A stretch of 64,000 bases of DNA from Mycolicibacterium sp. 018/SC-01/001 (GTDB lineage: Bacteria; Actinomycetota; Actinomycetes; Mycobacteriales; Mycobacteriaceae): positions 62,001 to 126,000 of the forward strand of contig NZ_VKAA01000007.1 in NCBI RefSeq assembly GCF_007096635.1, read 5' to 3'. Below, piece after piece: positions 45,888 to 55,066 of the stretch. The notes beneath the pieces were generated by a model, which saw only the letters and a program-made list of their open reading frames with translations, had not been told where the DNA came from and made no database searches. A program made the position numbers and the translations under genes. Position 1 is the stretch's first letter; each line of letters opens with the position of its first letter.

Positions 45888-47156
45888 GTGACGGGCGTCA
45901 ATTTCGACGAGCGCGACGGAGCGCTTCCCCACGGGGTGCAGGGAGCTGCAGACCCCGCTTTTTCGTGGGCCGTCCGAGCGTTCAAGCAGATGTTCCCGCA
46001 CCGCCGGTTCGGCGGTGGCGCGCTGGCGGTCTACCTCAACGGTGAGCCCGTCGTCGACGTCTGGACCGGGTGGTCGGACCGCCGGGGCCGACGGCACTGG
46101 ACCGCGGACACGGCACCGATGGTGTTCTCGGCGACCAAGGGCGTCGCCGCCACGGTCATCCACCGGCTCGCCGATCGCGGCCTCATCGACTACGACGCCC
46201 CCGTCTCGGAGTACTGGCGCGACTTCGGCGCCAACGGCAAGGCCAAGATCACGGTGCGCGACGCGATGCGCCACCGGGCCGGGCTGTCGCACCTGAACGG
46301 GGCCGCCGGGACCGATCTGATGGACCACCTCGTCATGGAGGAGCGGCTCGCGGCCGCGCCCGCGAGCTGGCTGGTCGGCCGGCCCGCCTACCACGCGTTC
46401 ACGTTCGGCTGGCTGCTGTCCGGGCTGGCCCGGTCGGTGACGGGTGTCGGCATGCGTGAGCTGATGCGCAGCGAGGTGGCCCTGCCGTTGAACACCGACG
46501 GAATCCATCTCGGCCGTCCGCCGGTGCACGCCCCGACGCAGCCGGCCCGCATCATCGGCCCGCAGAGCAGGCTGCAGAACCCGCTGTTCAACCTCGTCGC
46601 CCCGCGCGTCGCCGCGCTACCGATCTCGATGGGCTTCGGCGCGATGTACTTCCCGGGTGTCAAGGCGTTCGTCCAGGGCGACACCCCGCTGCTGGACGGT
46701 GAGATCCCGGCGGCCAACGGCGTGATCACCGCCCGCGCGCTGGCCCGCATGTACGGCGCGATCGCCAACGAGGGCCGCATCGACGGCACGCAGTTCCTAT
46801 CGCGCGAGACCGCGGCGGCCCTGGTGGGCCGGCGCAGCCTGCGGCCCGATCACAGCCTGATCATGCCGCTGTCGTTCCACCTCGGCTATCACGGACTCCC
46901 GCTGTTCGGCATGGTGCCCGGGTTCGGTCACGTCGGCCTGGGCGGGTCATTGGGCTGGGCGGATCCAGAGCGGGGGCTGGCGTTCGGCTTCGTCCACAAC
47001 CGGCTGCTCACGCCGCTCGTGGTCAGCGACCAGGCCGGCTTCGTCACCACCGCGGCGCTGATCCGGCGGGGCGCGGCCGAGGCCCGCCGGAAGGGGTACC
47101 GGCCGGTGCCCGATTTCGGGGCGCCGTTCGGCGACGTCACCGCCACCGCTGTCTAG
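45888..47156 (+). CDS. lipL: Serine hydrolase of the beta-lactamase/esterase VIII family (LipL-type)
   Basis: A 422-residue esterase with the penicillin-binding fold. The nucleophile motif S-x-x-K is in MVFSATKGVAAT (serine near residue 81), and the family segment DAPVSEYWRDFG follows. A C-terminal Gly-rich stretch (FGHVGLGGSLGWADP) replaces the KTG box with HxG-like residues. No signal peptide is seen. Lipase or esterase activity is likely on short acyl esters; M. tuberculosis LipL (Rv1497) lies at the same place. Confidence 0.88.
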   Translation: MTGVNFDERDGALPHGVQGAADPAFSWAVRAFKQMFPHRRFGGGALAVYLNGEPVVDVWTGWSDRRGRRHWTADTAPMVFSATKGVAATVIHRLADRGLIDYDAPVSEYWRDFGANGKAKITVRDAMRHRAGLSHLNGAAGTDLMDHLVMEERLAAAPASWLVGRPAYHAFTFGWLLSGLARSVTGVGMRELMRSEVALPLNTDGIHLGRPPVHAPTQPARIIGPQSRLQNPLFNLVAPRVAALPISMGFGAMYFPGVKAFVQGDTPLLDGEIPAANGVITARALARMYGAIANEGRIDGTQFLSRETAAALVGRRSLRPDHSLIMPLSFHLGYHGLPLFGMVPGFGHVGLGGSLGWADPERGLAFGFVHNRLLTPLVVSDQAGFVTTAALIRRGAAEARRKGYRPVPDFGAPFGDVTATAV

Positions 47157-47335
47157 GCCGTTCCCGAGGGTGGCGACTGGGGCCAGTGCTGTTTGCTGAA
47201 CACTGTGATCGCGGTCCACGTGGTCGCCGAGCATCGGAGCGGAAGCGACCATTCCCCGTCAGACACCCGCGGGCCATGGTATCGCCGATTTCGCTCAGTG
47301 GATAGGCGCCGGTTTGCCGGCCGTGGCCGGTGCCG

Positions 47336-48070
47336 TCAGGTTCGGGCGCGGGTGAACCACTTGGTGCGCAGCCGCCACGAGTGGGCGGAGGTCAGCGCGA
47401 AGCCGGCCCCGCACGCACACGCGAAGATCCACACCAGCGTGCTGCCCTGCACCGTCTGCAGGTCGGGAACGAGCGCGGTCACGATGCGCACAACGCACGC
47501 GATGATGCCCATCGCGGAGGCGAACAGGTAGATGTTGGCGATGTGGCGGGAGCGCGGGTCGGTGCGCAGGATCAGCAGCGCGCGCGATCCGTACACGAGC
47601 AGGTAGATCAGCATGCCGCACAGCAGCAGCCAGTACAGGTTCAGCCACAGGTCGGTGGGCACTTCGAAGAAGTCGGGGCGGTAGATCGCCGCGCCGTTGC
47701 CGAGCCAGAACGTCGCCAGCAGCAGCGGAATGCACAGCGTCGCGGGGCGCTCGACGAACTGCTTGAACCGCTGGTGCATGGCGTGGTCGGTTTCCAGCCG
47801 GCCCAGCGTGTTGTAGACGACCGCCGATGCGGCCACGATGTAGGCGTCGTGGCCGAGGTAGTCCTCCACGTTCCACTTGCCTGTCAGTGAGTAGAGCCAG
47901 TGGCCGACGGTCTCGGACGCCCACGGCGACATCAGCAGTACGGCGACGCCCTGCAGAGCGATGTTCAGTGTCGCGGCCAGTTCCCAGCGGCAGGACCACG
48001 TGACACGCCGGATCCACAAGCTCCACGCGATGCACAGGAGTGTGATCGCGATCAGGGTTGCCACGGCCAT
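47336..48070 (-). CDS. Six-helix membrane protein of unknown function, island gene 1
   Basis: A 244-residue hydrophobic protein. Likely helices are ATLIAITLLCIAWSLWI, LNIALQGVAVLLMSPW, AYIVAASAVVYNTLG, ATLCIPLLLATFWLG, LYWLLLCGMLIYLLVYG and IYLFASAMGIIACVVRIVTA, with a basic C-terminus (RLRTKWFTRART). I see no transport or enzyme motif. It may resemble the membrane half of the MAB_1171c-type proteins that stand next to XRE regulators, but this is a weak match from memory. It lies 12 bp after the HTH gene and is surely co-transcribed with it. Absent from this place in M. tuberculosis. Confidence 0.8.
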   Translation of the reverse strand: MAVATLIAITLLCIAWSLWIRRVTWSCRWELAATLNIALQGVAVLLMSPWASETVGHWLYSLTGKWNVEDYLGHDAYIVAASAVVYNTLGRLETDHAMHQRFKQFVERPATLCIPLLLATFWLGNGAAIYRPDFFEVPTDLWLNLYWLLLCGMLIYLLVYGSRALLILRTDPRSRHIANIYLFASAMGIIACVVRIVTALVPDLQTVQGSTLVWIFACACGAGFALTSAHSWRLRTKWFTRART

Positions 48071-48082
48071 AGGGGACTGTCT

Positions 48083-48454
48083 TTACAGGGGCGGGGCGTC
48101 GAGGCGCGGCGTCAACTCGGACAGCCGGGGCCTGCGCTGGGTCCGTGGGTTCGCCGGGGGTGCCGACGCCTGGCGGGTCGCCACCGCAGCGCGGGCCGAC
48201 TCGACATAGGTGAAGATCTCCTGCCGGGTCATCAGACCGAACTGGATCTGGAGATCGGGGTAGCTGAGGTCGAACCGGTCCGCGACGCGGCGAAGCTCTT
48301 CGGCGTTCGGGTAGTCGGGCTCCTTGATGCGCCGGTAGTAGGTGCTGCTGGACGTGCCGAGCGCGTCGTAGATGTCCTTGGCGTCGATCTCCCCGTCGAG
48401 CAGGTAGTCGAGCAGCGCTTTGAGCTGGCGGCCGTTCTCGTCGGTCCTGGGCAC
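48083..48454 (-). CDS. Helix-turn-helix regulator, island gene 2
   Basis: A 123-residue protein. The N-terminal 75 residues hold an XRE-like DNA-binding domain (DIYDALGTSSSTYYRRIKEP and AEELRRVADRFDLSYPDLQ), and the C-terminal 40 residues are Pro/Ala/Arg-rich and probably disordered. The GTG start stands 6 bp after TACAGT, so it is leaderless. It is divergent from the condensation-like gene, and the perfect inverted repeat at 48541-48562 in the shared promoter region is a candidate target. No close known family member is recognised. Confidence 0.82.
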   Translation of the reverse strand: MPRTDENGRQLKALLDYLLDGEIDAKDIYDALGTSSSTYYRRIKEPDYPNAEELRRVADRFDLSYPDLQIQFGLMTRQEIFTYVESARAAVATRQASAPPANPRTQRRPRLSELTPRLDAPPL

Positions 48455-48460
48455 CTGACC

Positions 48461-48466
48461 ACTGTA
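48461..48466 (-). promoter_or_regulatory. Leaderless -10 box (TACAGT) of the island HTH gene
   Basis: TACAGT on the minus strand is followed by 6 bp and the GTG at 48454. Confidence 0.5.
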
Positions 48467-48540
48467 AACCGTCGCAGGCCGTCATGGCAGCCCCGCGGGC
48501 AAACAGATCAGACTTTCCTTAATTGACACGGCCGTCACAG

Positions 48541-48562
48541 TTTTGGGAGCAGTCTCCCAAAA
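48541..48562. promoter_or_regulatory. Perfect operator-like palindrome TTTTGGGAG-CAGT-CTCCCAAAA
   Basis: Nine-base arms match exactly around a 4-base centre. A third partial copy, TTGGGA, follows at 48563-48568. The palindrome covers the -35 region of the -10 box at 48578, so a bound protein would block transcription of the condensation-like gene. The arms are AT/GC mixed and unlike any regulator site I know in mycobacteria. Confidence 0.7.
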
Positions 48563-48577
48563 TTGGGACATCCGCGC

Positions 48578-48583
48578 TACGGT
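48578..48583 (+). promoter_or_regulatory. Leaderless -10 box (TACGGT) of the condensation-like gene
   Basis: TACGGT is followed by 7 bp and ATG 48591. It lies 15 bp after the palindrome. Confidence 0.5.
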
Positions 48584-48590
48584 TAGCTGC

Positions 48591-49187
48591 ATGGTCGCTC
48601 CCTTCCTGCCTGACGAGGTCAAGCACCCCCTGGTTGTCGCAGCGCCGATAGCGCTGGACGTCTTCGACCGGCCGGCGGTGCCGACGGCACCCGCACAGTC
48701 CGTCACGACGACGGGCGCTCCCTCGAGCGAACTCGCCGCCGAACTCGACGGTGCGGCGCAGTGGCTCGGCGTCCGGGCCGAGGAACTCCTGCTCGCCGCT
48801 CTCGGGCGCACGCTCGGCCGCACCCGGGGAGACGGCGCTGTTGCGGTGAGCGTCCGCAGTGCGGCGCTGGGTTCTCCTCTGACGGTGACGCTGCTGTGCG
48901 CAGCCGGCGTTCCGATGGGCCCGAGTGAGATGCTCCAGGGCGCGCACAACGCACTGTCCGAGGCGGTAGCTGAGGCGCCCGCCGAGATCGCGCTGCAACT
49001 CGACGGGGCCGCCGACCCGGCGAACCTGCCCGCCTTGCACGTCCACGTCCGGCGTATCGGCGACGAACTGCGGGTCGACTGGACCCACGACGCCGGCCGG
49101 CTCGACGACTACTCCGTCGAGGAGATGGCCGAGCAGTTCGGTTCGGCGTTGATCGAGATCACCTCCGACGCCGGCGCGCCGCTGTAA
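48591..49187 (+). CDS. Condensation-domain-like small protein, island gene 3
   Basis: A 198-residue soluble protein. Its C-terminal half (residues about 140-198) reads like the end of non-ribosomal peptide condensation or PapA-type acyltransferase domains, with LRVDWTHDAGRLDDYSVEEM and EQFGSALIEI. The N-terminal half has helix-rich AAQWLGVRAEELLLAALGRT, also like condensation domains. The catalytic HHxxxDG motif is absent, so it would be a half-domain without catalysis, perhaps a partner of another protein. Function unknown. It directly precedes the ileS leader. Confidence 0.75.
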   Translation: MVAPFLPDEVKHPLVVAAPIALDVFDRPAVPTAPAQSVTTTGAPSSELAAELDGAAQWLGVRAEELLLAALGRTLGRTRGDGAVAVSVRSAALGSPLTVTLLCAAGVPMGPSEMLQGAHNALSEAVAEAPAEIALQLDGAADPANLPALHVHVRRIGDELRVDWTHDAGRLDDYSVEEMAEQFGSALIEITSDAGAPL

Positions 49188-49197
49188 GCAGCACCGC

Positions 49198-49203
49198 TAG
49201 ACT
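49198..49203 (+). promoter_or_regulatory. -10 box of the ileS T-box transcript (TAGACT)
   Basis: TAGACT would start transcription near 49209, just before the first T-box stem. It lies 10 bp after the stop of the condensation-like gene. Confidence 0.5.
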
Positions 49204-49208
49204 GGCGG

Positions 49209-49406
49209 ACATTGGCGCTGATCCGGCCATCACCGGGGAGCCTTCGGAAGAACGGCGCACACCGCGCTCACTAGAACCGAACGGGTGGGCCCGTGACAGC
49301 CCGCGAATGAGCGGCGCACCGCAGGTGCGCAAGCGGGGTGGTACCGCGGCGCTCGCGCAACGCGCGTCGTCGTCCCCGTGCCTGGTTGTGGCACAGGAGA
49401 CAGACG
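49209..49406 (+). promoter_or_regulatory. T-box riboswitch (tRNA-Ile sensing) upstream of ileS
   Basis: The leader carries a conserved T-box sequence TGGTACCGCGG at 49339-49349, whose bulge pairs with the free NCCA end of tRNA. The specifier region near 49214-49258 contains ATC (49229-49231), the isoleucine codon. The short stem I is the ultrashort type found in actinobacteria. Near the ribosome site, GTGCC (49378-49382) and GGCAC (49390-49394) can pair just before AGGAG (49395-49399), so control is probably at translation. Confidence 0.85.
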
Positions 49407-52400
49407 GTGAACGCATACCCCAGGCCGGCGAGTGGATCGCCCGCCTTCCCGAGCATGGAGCTCGAGGTCCTCGACTACTGGGACCGTGACGACACGTTCC
49501 GCGCGAGCATCGCCCGCCGCGACGGCGCGCCGGAGTACGTCTTCTACGACGGCCCGCCATTCGCCAACGGTCTGCCGCACTACGGCCATCTGCTGACCGG
49601 CTACGTCAAGGACATCGTGCCGCGGTACCGCACGATGCGCGGCTACAAGGTCGAGCGGCGCTTCGGCTGGGACACCCACGGCCTGCCCGCCGAACTCGAG
49701 GTGCAGCGCCAGCTCGGCATCACCAGCAAGGCGCAGATCGAAGAGCTCGGAATCGAGAAGTTCAACGACGCGTGCCGGGCGTCGGTGCTCAAGTACACCG
49801 ACGAATGGCGCAGCTACGTCACCCGCCAGGCCCGCTGGGTGGATTTCGACAACGACTACAAGACCCTCGATCTGGGGTTCATGGAGTCCGTGCTGTGGGC
49901 GTTCAAGCAGCTGTGGGACAAGGGCCTGGCCTACGAGGGCTACCGAGTGCTGCCGTACTGCTGGAACGACGAGACCCCGTTGTCCAGCCACGAGCTGCGC
50001 ATGGACGACGACGTCTACCAGAGCAGGCAGGATCCTGCGCTGACCGTGGGCTTCCGCATCACCGGCGGAGGTGATCCGGACTTGGTGGGCGCCTACCTGC
50101 TCGTCTGGACCACCACCCCGTGGACGCTGCCGTCGAACCAGGCCGTCGCTGTGAACCCCGACGTGACCTACGTCGTCGTCGAGAGCGACGGGCGGCGCTA
50201 CGTGATCGGCGAGGCGAGGCTGGGCGCCTACGCCCGCGAGCTCGGTGACGAGCCCTCCGTCGTCGCCACATACACCGGCCGCGACCTGCTCGAGACCACC
50301 TACGCGCCACCGTTCCCGTATTTCATGAACTCGCCCAACGCGTTTCGCGTCCTGCCCGCCGACTTCGTCAGCACCGAGGACGGCACCGGCCTGGTGCACA
50401 TGGCACCCGCCTACGGCGAAGACGACATGACCACCGCGTCGGCCGGCGGGATCGAGGCCGTCACCCCCGTCGACGCGCGGGGCCGCTTCGACGCGACCGT
50501 GCCCGACTACGAGGGCCAGCACGTGTTCGAGGCCAACCCGCACATCATCCGCGATCTGAAGAACGGCACCGGAGCCGCTGCCGCGAACGGTGCTGTGTTG
50601 CTGCGTCACGACACCTACGAGCACTCGTACCCGCACTGCTGGCGCTGCCGCAATCCACTCATCTACCGGGCGGTGTCGTCGTGGTTCATCAAGGTGACCG
50701 AGTTCCGCGACCGAATGGTGGAGCTGAACCAGGAGATCACCTGGTATCCCGAGCACGTCAAGGACGGGCAGTTCGGTAAGTGGCTGGCGGGGGCGCGCGA
50801 CTGGTCGATCTCCCGAAACCGCTACTGGGGCAGCCCGATTCCGGTGTGGAAGTCCGACGATCCGGCCTATCCGCGCGTCGACGTGTACGGCAGCCTCGAC
50901 GAGCTCGAACGTGACTTCGGGGTGCGCCCGGACAACCTGCACCGTCCCTACATCGACGAGCTGACCCGGCCCAATCCCGATGATCCGACGGGGCGTTCGA
51001 CGATGCGGCGCATCGAGGACGTCTTCGACGTGTGGTTCGACTCGGGGTCGATGCCCTACGGTCAGGTGCATTATCCGTTCGAGAACCAGGACTGGTTCGA
51101 GTCGCACTTCCCCGGCGACTTCATCGTCGAGTACATCGGCCAGACCCGCGGCTGGTTCTACACGCTGCACGTGCTGGCGACCGCACTGTTCGACCGGCCG
51201 GCGTTCCGGACCTGCGTCAGCCACGGCATCGTGCTGGGCAACGACGGGCAGAAGATGAGCAAGTCGCTGCGGAACTATCCCGACGTCAGCGAGGTGTTCG
51301 ACCGGGACGGCTCGGACGCGATGCGCTGGTTCCTGATGGCATCGCCGATCCTGCGCGGCGGCAATCTCGTGGTCACCGAGCAGGGCATTCGCGAAGGCGT
51401 GCGGCAGGTCCTGCTGCCGCTGTGGAACGCGTATTCGTTCCTCGCGCTCTACGCGCCGCAGCGCGGCACCTGGCGCACCGATTCGACCCATGTGCTCGAC
51501 CGCTACATCCTGGCCAAGCTGGCGGTGCTGCGCGACGAGCTGACGGCCTCGCTGGACGTCTGCGACATCTCGGCGGCCTGCGACCAGCTCCGCCAGTTCA
51601 CCGAGGCGTTGACGAACTGGTATGTGCGGCGGTCACGTTCGCGGTTCTGGGAGGAGGATCGCGATGCCATCGACACGCTGCACACCGTGCTGGAGGTGAC
51701 CTGCCGGTTGGCCGCGCCGCTGCTGCCGCTGGCCACCGAACGGATCTGGCGCGACCTCACCGGTGAGCGGTCGGTGCACCTGACCGACTGGCCGGAACCG
51801 GAGATCGTGCCCGTCGACCCGCAGCTGGTCGCCGACATGGACCTGGTGCGCGAGGTCGCCTCCGTGGGGTCCTCGCTGCGCAAGGCCAAGAAGCTGCGGG
51901 TCCGGCTGCCGCTGCCCAAACTGGTTGTGGCGGTGGATGTTCCACAGCGACTCGCGGCCTACCGGGAACTGCTCGCCGACGAGCTCAACGTCAAGGCCGT
52001 GGACCTGACCGACGACATCGCCGCGCACGGCCGCTTCGATCTGGCCGTCAACGCCCGCGTCGCGGGCCCGCGCATCGGCAAGGACGTGCAGGCGGCGATC
52101 AAGGCGGTCAAGGCGGGGGAGGGTGTGCTCAACGCCGACGGCACGCTGACCGCGGGCCCCGCGGTGCTGCTGCCCGAAGAGTTCACCTCGCGGTTGGTCG
52201 CGGCCGACCCGGAGTGGACCGCCGCGCTGCCCGACGGTGCCGGCCTGGTGGTGCTCGACGGCACGCTCACCCCGGAGCTGGAGGCAGAAGGCTGGGCCAA
52301 GGATCGCGTCCGCGAGCTCCAGGAACTGCGCAAGTCCTCCGGTCTCGACGTGTCCGACCGCATCGCGGTCGTGATGTCGGTGCCCGCGGACACCGAACAG

Positions 52401-52523
52401 TGGGCGCGAACGCACGCCGATCTGATCGCCGGTGAGATCCTCGCGACGGACTTCTCGTTCGGCGAGCCGGTCGACGGTACCGAGATCGGCGACGGCGTAC
52501 GGGTCAGCATCGCGAAGGTGTGA
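49407..52523 (+). CDS. ileS: Isoleucyl-tRNA synthetase
   Basis: Class I synthetase, 1038 residues, that charges tRNA-Ile and edits valine. The HIGH motif is present as GLPHYGH after PPFANG, and KMSKS as [11 protein letters not shown]. The editing CP1 domain has [14 protein letters not shown] (threonine-rich) and [10 protein letters not shown]. Zinc-type cysteines of the bacterial form appear in HCWRCRNPL. The long eukaryote-like form (about 1040 residues) is normal in mycobacteria. GTG 49407 follows AGGAG. Orthologue of Rv1536. Confidence 0.97.
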   Translation: MNAYPRPASGSPAFPSMELEVLDYWDRDDTFRASIARRDGAPEYVFYDGPPFANGLPHYGHLLTGYVKDIVPRYRTMRGYKVERRFGWDTHGLPAELEVQRQLGITSKAQIEELGIEKFNDACRASVLKYTDEWRSYVTRQARWVDFDNDYKTLDLGFMESVLWAFKQLWDKGLAYEGYRVLPYCWNDETPLSSHELRMDDDVYQSRQDPALTVGFRITGGGDPDLVGAYLLVWTTTPWTLPSNQAVAVNPDVTYVVVESDGRRYVIGEARLGAYARELGDEPSVVATYTGRDLLETTYAPPFPYFMNSPNAFRVLPADFVSTEDGTGLVHMAPAYGEDDMTTASAGGIEAVTPVDARGRFDATVPDYEGQHVFEANPHIIRDLKNGTGAAAANGAVLLRHDTYEHSYPHCWRCRNPLIYRAVSSWFIKVTEFRDRMVELNQEITWYPEHVKDGQFGKWLAGARDWSISRNRYWGSPIPVWKSDDPAYPRVDVYGSLDELERDFGVRPDNLHRPYIDELTRPNPDDPTGRSTMRRIEDVFDVWFDSGSMPYGQVHYPFENQDWFESHFPGDFIVEYIGQTRGWFYTLHVLATALFDRPAFRTCVSHGIVLGNDGQKMSKSLRNYPDVSEVFDRDGSDAMRWFLMASPILRGGNLVVTEQGIREGVRQVLLPLWNAYSFLALYAPQRGTWRTDSTHVLDRYILAKLAVLRDELTASLDVCDISAACDQLRQFTEALTNWYVRRSRSRFWEEDRDAIDTLHTVLEVTCRLAAPLLPLATERIWRDLTGERSVHLTDWPEPEIVPVDPQLVADMDLVREVASVGSSLRKAKKLRVRLPLPKLVVAVDVPQRLAAYRELLADELNVKAVDLTDDIAAHGRFDLAVNARVAGPRIGKDVQAAIKAVKAGEGVLNADGTLTAGPAVLLPEEFTSRLVAADPEWTAALPDGAGLVVLDGTLTPELEAEGWAKDRVRELQELRKSSGLDVSDRIAVVMSVPADTEQWARTHADLIAGEILATDFSFGEPVDGTEIGDGVRVSIAKV

Positions 52524-52526
52524 CCG

Positions 52527-52733
52527 TCAGCGGACCCGCGCGCTGTGCCCGCCGAAGCTGACGACGTCCCCGGCGCGCAGCTGGCGGCCGCGGCGGGTCT
52601 CGACCTCGTCGTTGACCGCGACGAGACCCTCGGCGATGACGCCCTTCGCGTCGGCGCCGGTGTCGATCAGGTTCGCCAGTTTCAGGAACTGGCCGAGGCG
52701 GATCGTCTCGTCGCGGATCGGTACGTCGTGCAC
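52527..52733 (-). CDS. Small S4-domain RNA-binding protein
   Basis: A 68-residue protein (71 with GTG 52742) that is almost a single S4 domain: IRLGQFLKLANLIDTGADAK, then EGLVAVNDEVETRRGRQLRAGDVV. Such YaaA-like proteins bind structured RNA; the role is unknown. I choose GTG 52733 because a TAGCGT -10 box covers the farther GTG and stands 7 bp before 52733. It is divergent from dinB and meets ileS tail to tail. Confidence 0.82.
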   Translation of the reverse strand: MHDVPIRDETIRLGQFLKLANLIDTGADAKGVIAEGLVAVNDEVETRRGRQLRAGDVVSFGGHSARVR

Positions 52734-52740
52734 GTCGTCC

Positions 52741-52746
52741 ACGCTA
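52741..52746 (-). promoter_or_regulatory. -10 box (TAGCGT) of the S4 gene
   Basis: TAGCGT on the minus strand is 7 bp before GTG 52733. It is only 6 bp from the dinB -10 box on the other strand. Confidence 0.45.
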
Positions 52747-52752
52747 GCGGCC

Positions 52753-52758
52753 TACAGT
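52753..52758 (+). promoter_or_regulatory. Leaderless -10 box of dinB (TACAGT)
   Basis: TACAGT is followed by 7 bp and the GTG at 52766. The two divergent -10 boxes are too close for two polymerases to bind at once. Confidence 0.5.
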
Positions 52759-52765
52759 CAGCGGT

Positions 52766-54154
52766 GTGGGCGCGCGATGGGTCCTGCACCTGGACATGGA
52801 CGCGTTCTTCGCGTCCGTGGAGCAGCTGACGCGACCCACCCTGCGCGGCCGGCCGGTGCTCGTCGGCGGCCTCGGCGGTCGCGGTGTCGTGGCCGGGGCC
52901 AGCTACGAGGCGCGGCGCTTCGGGGCGCGCTCGGCGATGCCGATGCACCAGGCGCGCCGCCTGGTGGGCGCCGGCGCGGTGGTGCTGCCGCCCCGCGGGG
53001 TGGTCTACGGACTGGCCAGCCGCCGGGTGTTCGATACGGTGCGGTCGAAGATTCCTGTACTCGAACAACTTTCGTATGACGAAGCATTCGGGGAACCGGA
53101 GGAGCTCGCGGGGGCCGGCGCCGACGAGGTGGCCGCGTTCTGTCAGCGGCTGCGGGCCGACGTGCGTACGGTGACCGGGCTCATCGCATCGGTCGGAGCG
53201 GGCTCGGGCAAGCAACTCGCCAAGATCGCCTCCGGCCTCGCGAAGCCCGACGGAGTGCGAGTGGTGAGCCGCGACGAGGAGGTGGCGCTGCTGGCGGGGT
53301 TGCCGGTGCGCAGGCTGTGGGGGATCGGTCCGGTGGCCGAGGACCGGCTGCACCGGCTGGGCGTCGAGACGATCGGCGCGCTGGCCGCGCTCACCGAGGC
53401 CGAGGTCGCCGACATCCTCGGCGCCACCGTCGGGCCCGCGCTGCACCGGCTGGCGCGCGGCATCGACGATCGGCCCGTCGCCGCGAACGCGCCCGCCAAG
53501 CAGATCAGCGCCGAGTCGACGTTCGCCGAGGACCTGATCACGCTGGCGCAGCTGCGCGAGGCGATCGGACCGATCGGTGACCACGCGCATCGCCGGCTGG
53601 AGAAGGACGGCCGTGGCGCGCGCACTATCACGGTCAAGCTGAAGCGGTCGGACATGAGCACGCTGACCCGCTCGGCCACGCTGCCCTATGCCACCACCGA
53701 GGCCGCGACGCTGATCGGCACCGCCCGCAAGCTGCTGCTCGATCCGGTCGAGATCGGGCCGGTTCGTCTTGTCGGCGTGGGCTTTTCGGGACTGACGGAG
53801 GTGCGCCAGGAACCCTTGTTCGCCGATCCGGAACTCGCCGATGCGGCGCAGACCTCCGACATCGGAGTGCCGGACACGCTGACCGACGTCGCAGCGACGG
53901 CGCCGGGCTGGCGCATCGGTGACGACGTGAGCCACGTCGAGCACGGCCACGGCTGGGTGCAGGGCGCCGGACACGGCGTGCTGACGGTGCGCTTCGAGAC
54001 GCGCGCCCACGGCCCCGGCGTCGCTCGCACGTTCCGCGGCGACGACCCGGCGCTCTCGCGGGCCAACCCGGTCGACAGCCTGGACTGGCCGGAGTTCGTG
54101 GCTCGGCTCGGCGCCGAGTCAGCCCCAGCGGGCGAGGACCTCGGCGACCGGTGA
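52766..54154 (+). CDS. dinB: Y-family DNA polymerase IV (DinB)
   Basis: Low-fidelity polymerase that copies past damaged bases, 462 residues. The metal-binding motifs are [15 protein letters not shown] at the start and [14 protein letters not shown] near residue 105. The [20 protein letters not shown] segment, seen as [16 protein letters not shown], and the helix-hairpin-helix [21 protein letters not shown] follow. The C-terminal 100 residues extend beyond the little-finger domain, as in mycobacterial DinB1/DinX (Rv1537). The end overlaps ansA by 36 bp, tail to tail. Confidence 0.95.
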   Translation: MGARWVLHLDMDAFFASVEQLTRPTLRGRPVLVGGLGGRGVVAGASYEARRFGARSAMPMHQARRLVGAGAVVLPPRGVVYGLASRRVFDTVRSKIPVLEQLSYDEAFGEPEELAGAGADEVAAFCQRLRADVRTVTGLIASVGAGSGKQLAKIASGLAKPDGVRVVSRDEEVALLAGLPVRRLWGIGPVAEDRLHRLGVETIGALAALTEAEVADILGATVGPALHRLARGIDDRPVAANAPAKQISAESTFAEDLITLAQLREAIGPIGDHAHRRLEKDGRGARTITVKLKRSDMSTLTRSATLPYATTEAATLIGTARKLLLDPVEIGPVRLVGVGFSGLTEVRQEPLFADPELADAAQTSDIGVPDTLTDVAATAPGWRIGDDVSHVEHGHGWVQGAGHGVLTVRFETRAHGPGVARTFRGDDPALSRANPVDSLDWPEFVARLGAESAPAGEDLGDR

Positions 54155-55024
54155 GCCCGCTGCCAGGGCCCCCATCAGCAGCACGCGGGTCTGCGGCGGC
54201 CGCAGCGTCGGCGCCAGCACCGCACCGGCGGCCACCAGATCGCTGCCCGGCCCGTAGCCCGCGTTGACCCGGCCGCCCGGCACGCGCGTCGACACCGCGA
54301 CAGCGACACCGCTGGCGCACTGCCGCCGCACGCCGTCGATCAGGGCGGTGCCCACGTTTCCCGCACCCATGGCCTCGATCACCACACCGCGCGCGCCGGC
54401 CGCCACACACGCGTCGAGCGCGATGCTGTCCGCGCCGGGGTACGCGGCGACGATGTCGACCCGCGGTGCGTCGGCGGCGCGCAATGCCCCCAGACGGGGA
54501 TTCGTCGAGGGCGCACGGCCCGCGAAACTCTGGTCGCTGTCGGTGCTGACCTTCGTCAGTCCGAGCGCTGCGAACACCTCACCGGCGAACGCGACCACCA
54601 CGCCGGCGCCGCGCATCGCCGGATCGGCGGCCACCGCGAGCGCGTGGCGCAGGTTGGCCGGCCCGTCGGCGTCCGGCGCGTCGGCGCTGCGCTGCGCACC
54701 GGTGAGCACCACCGGCGCCGGTCCCGAGTAGGTCAGCGCGAGCCACAGCGCCGTCTCCTCCATCGAGTCGGTGCCGTGCGTGACGACGATTCCGTCGGCG
54801 TCGCGTGCCGCCCGCTGCACCGCGGCGCCGATGACGTCCCAGTCGGCGGGGTCCAGCTGTGAGCTGTCCTTGCGCATCGCCTCGACGACATCGACGTCGA
54901 TGTCGGTGCTGACGTCCAGACCGGCGGTCAGCTCGGCGCCGGAGCGGCTGGGGCGTTTGATGCCCTCGGCATCGGCACTGGTGGAGATCGTGCCGCCGGT
55001 GGCGACCACGACGAGGCGGGCCAT
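54119..55024 (-). CDS. ansA: L-asparaginase
   Basis: Hydrolyses L-asparagine to aspartate and ammonia; in mycobacteria it helps nitrogen gain and acid resistance. The 301-residue protein has both catalytic motifs: VVATGGTIS near the start (threonine nucleophile) and [11 protein letters not shown] (Thr-Asp), with the lysine later in the [10 protein letters not shown] region. No signal peptide is evident. ATG 55024 gives [11 protein letters not shown]; an upstream ATG at 55042 is possible. Orthologue of Rv1538c. Confidence 0.94.
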   Translation of the reverse strand: MARLVVVATGGTISTSADAEGIKRPSRSGAELTAGLDVSTDIDVDVVEAMRKDSSQLDPADWDVIGAAVQRAARDADGIVVTHGTDSMEETALWLALTYSGPAPVVLTGAQRSADAPDADGPANLRHALAVAADPAMRGAGVVVAFAGEVFAALGLTKVSTDSDQSFAGRAPSTNPRLGALRAADAPRVDIVAAYPGADSIALDACVAAGARGVVIEAMGAGNVGTALIDGVRRQCASGVAVAVSTRVPGGRVNAGYGPGSDLVAAGAVLAPTLRPPQTRVLLMGALAAGSPVAEVLARWG

Positions 55025-55066
55025 GGCTGGATTCTTCCCCATCGCGACTTTGCGATGATGGACGGC

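Noticed and set aside
47186..47207. CAGTG...CACTG imperfect repeat after the LipL-type gene
   Set aside because: Only five bases pair, with a long loop and no U-run, so it is not a convincing terminator or operator.
47288..47350. tRNA-like stretch (CGCTCAGTGGATAGG, later GGTTCG)
   Set aside because: The D-arm and T-loop words look like a tRNA, but the D stem does not pair, the anticodon arm is poor, and the 3' half runs into the membrane gene. I treat it as chance or a very old remnant.
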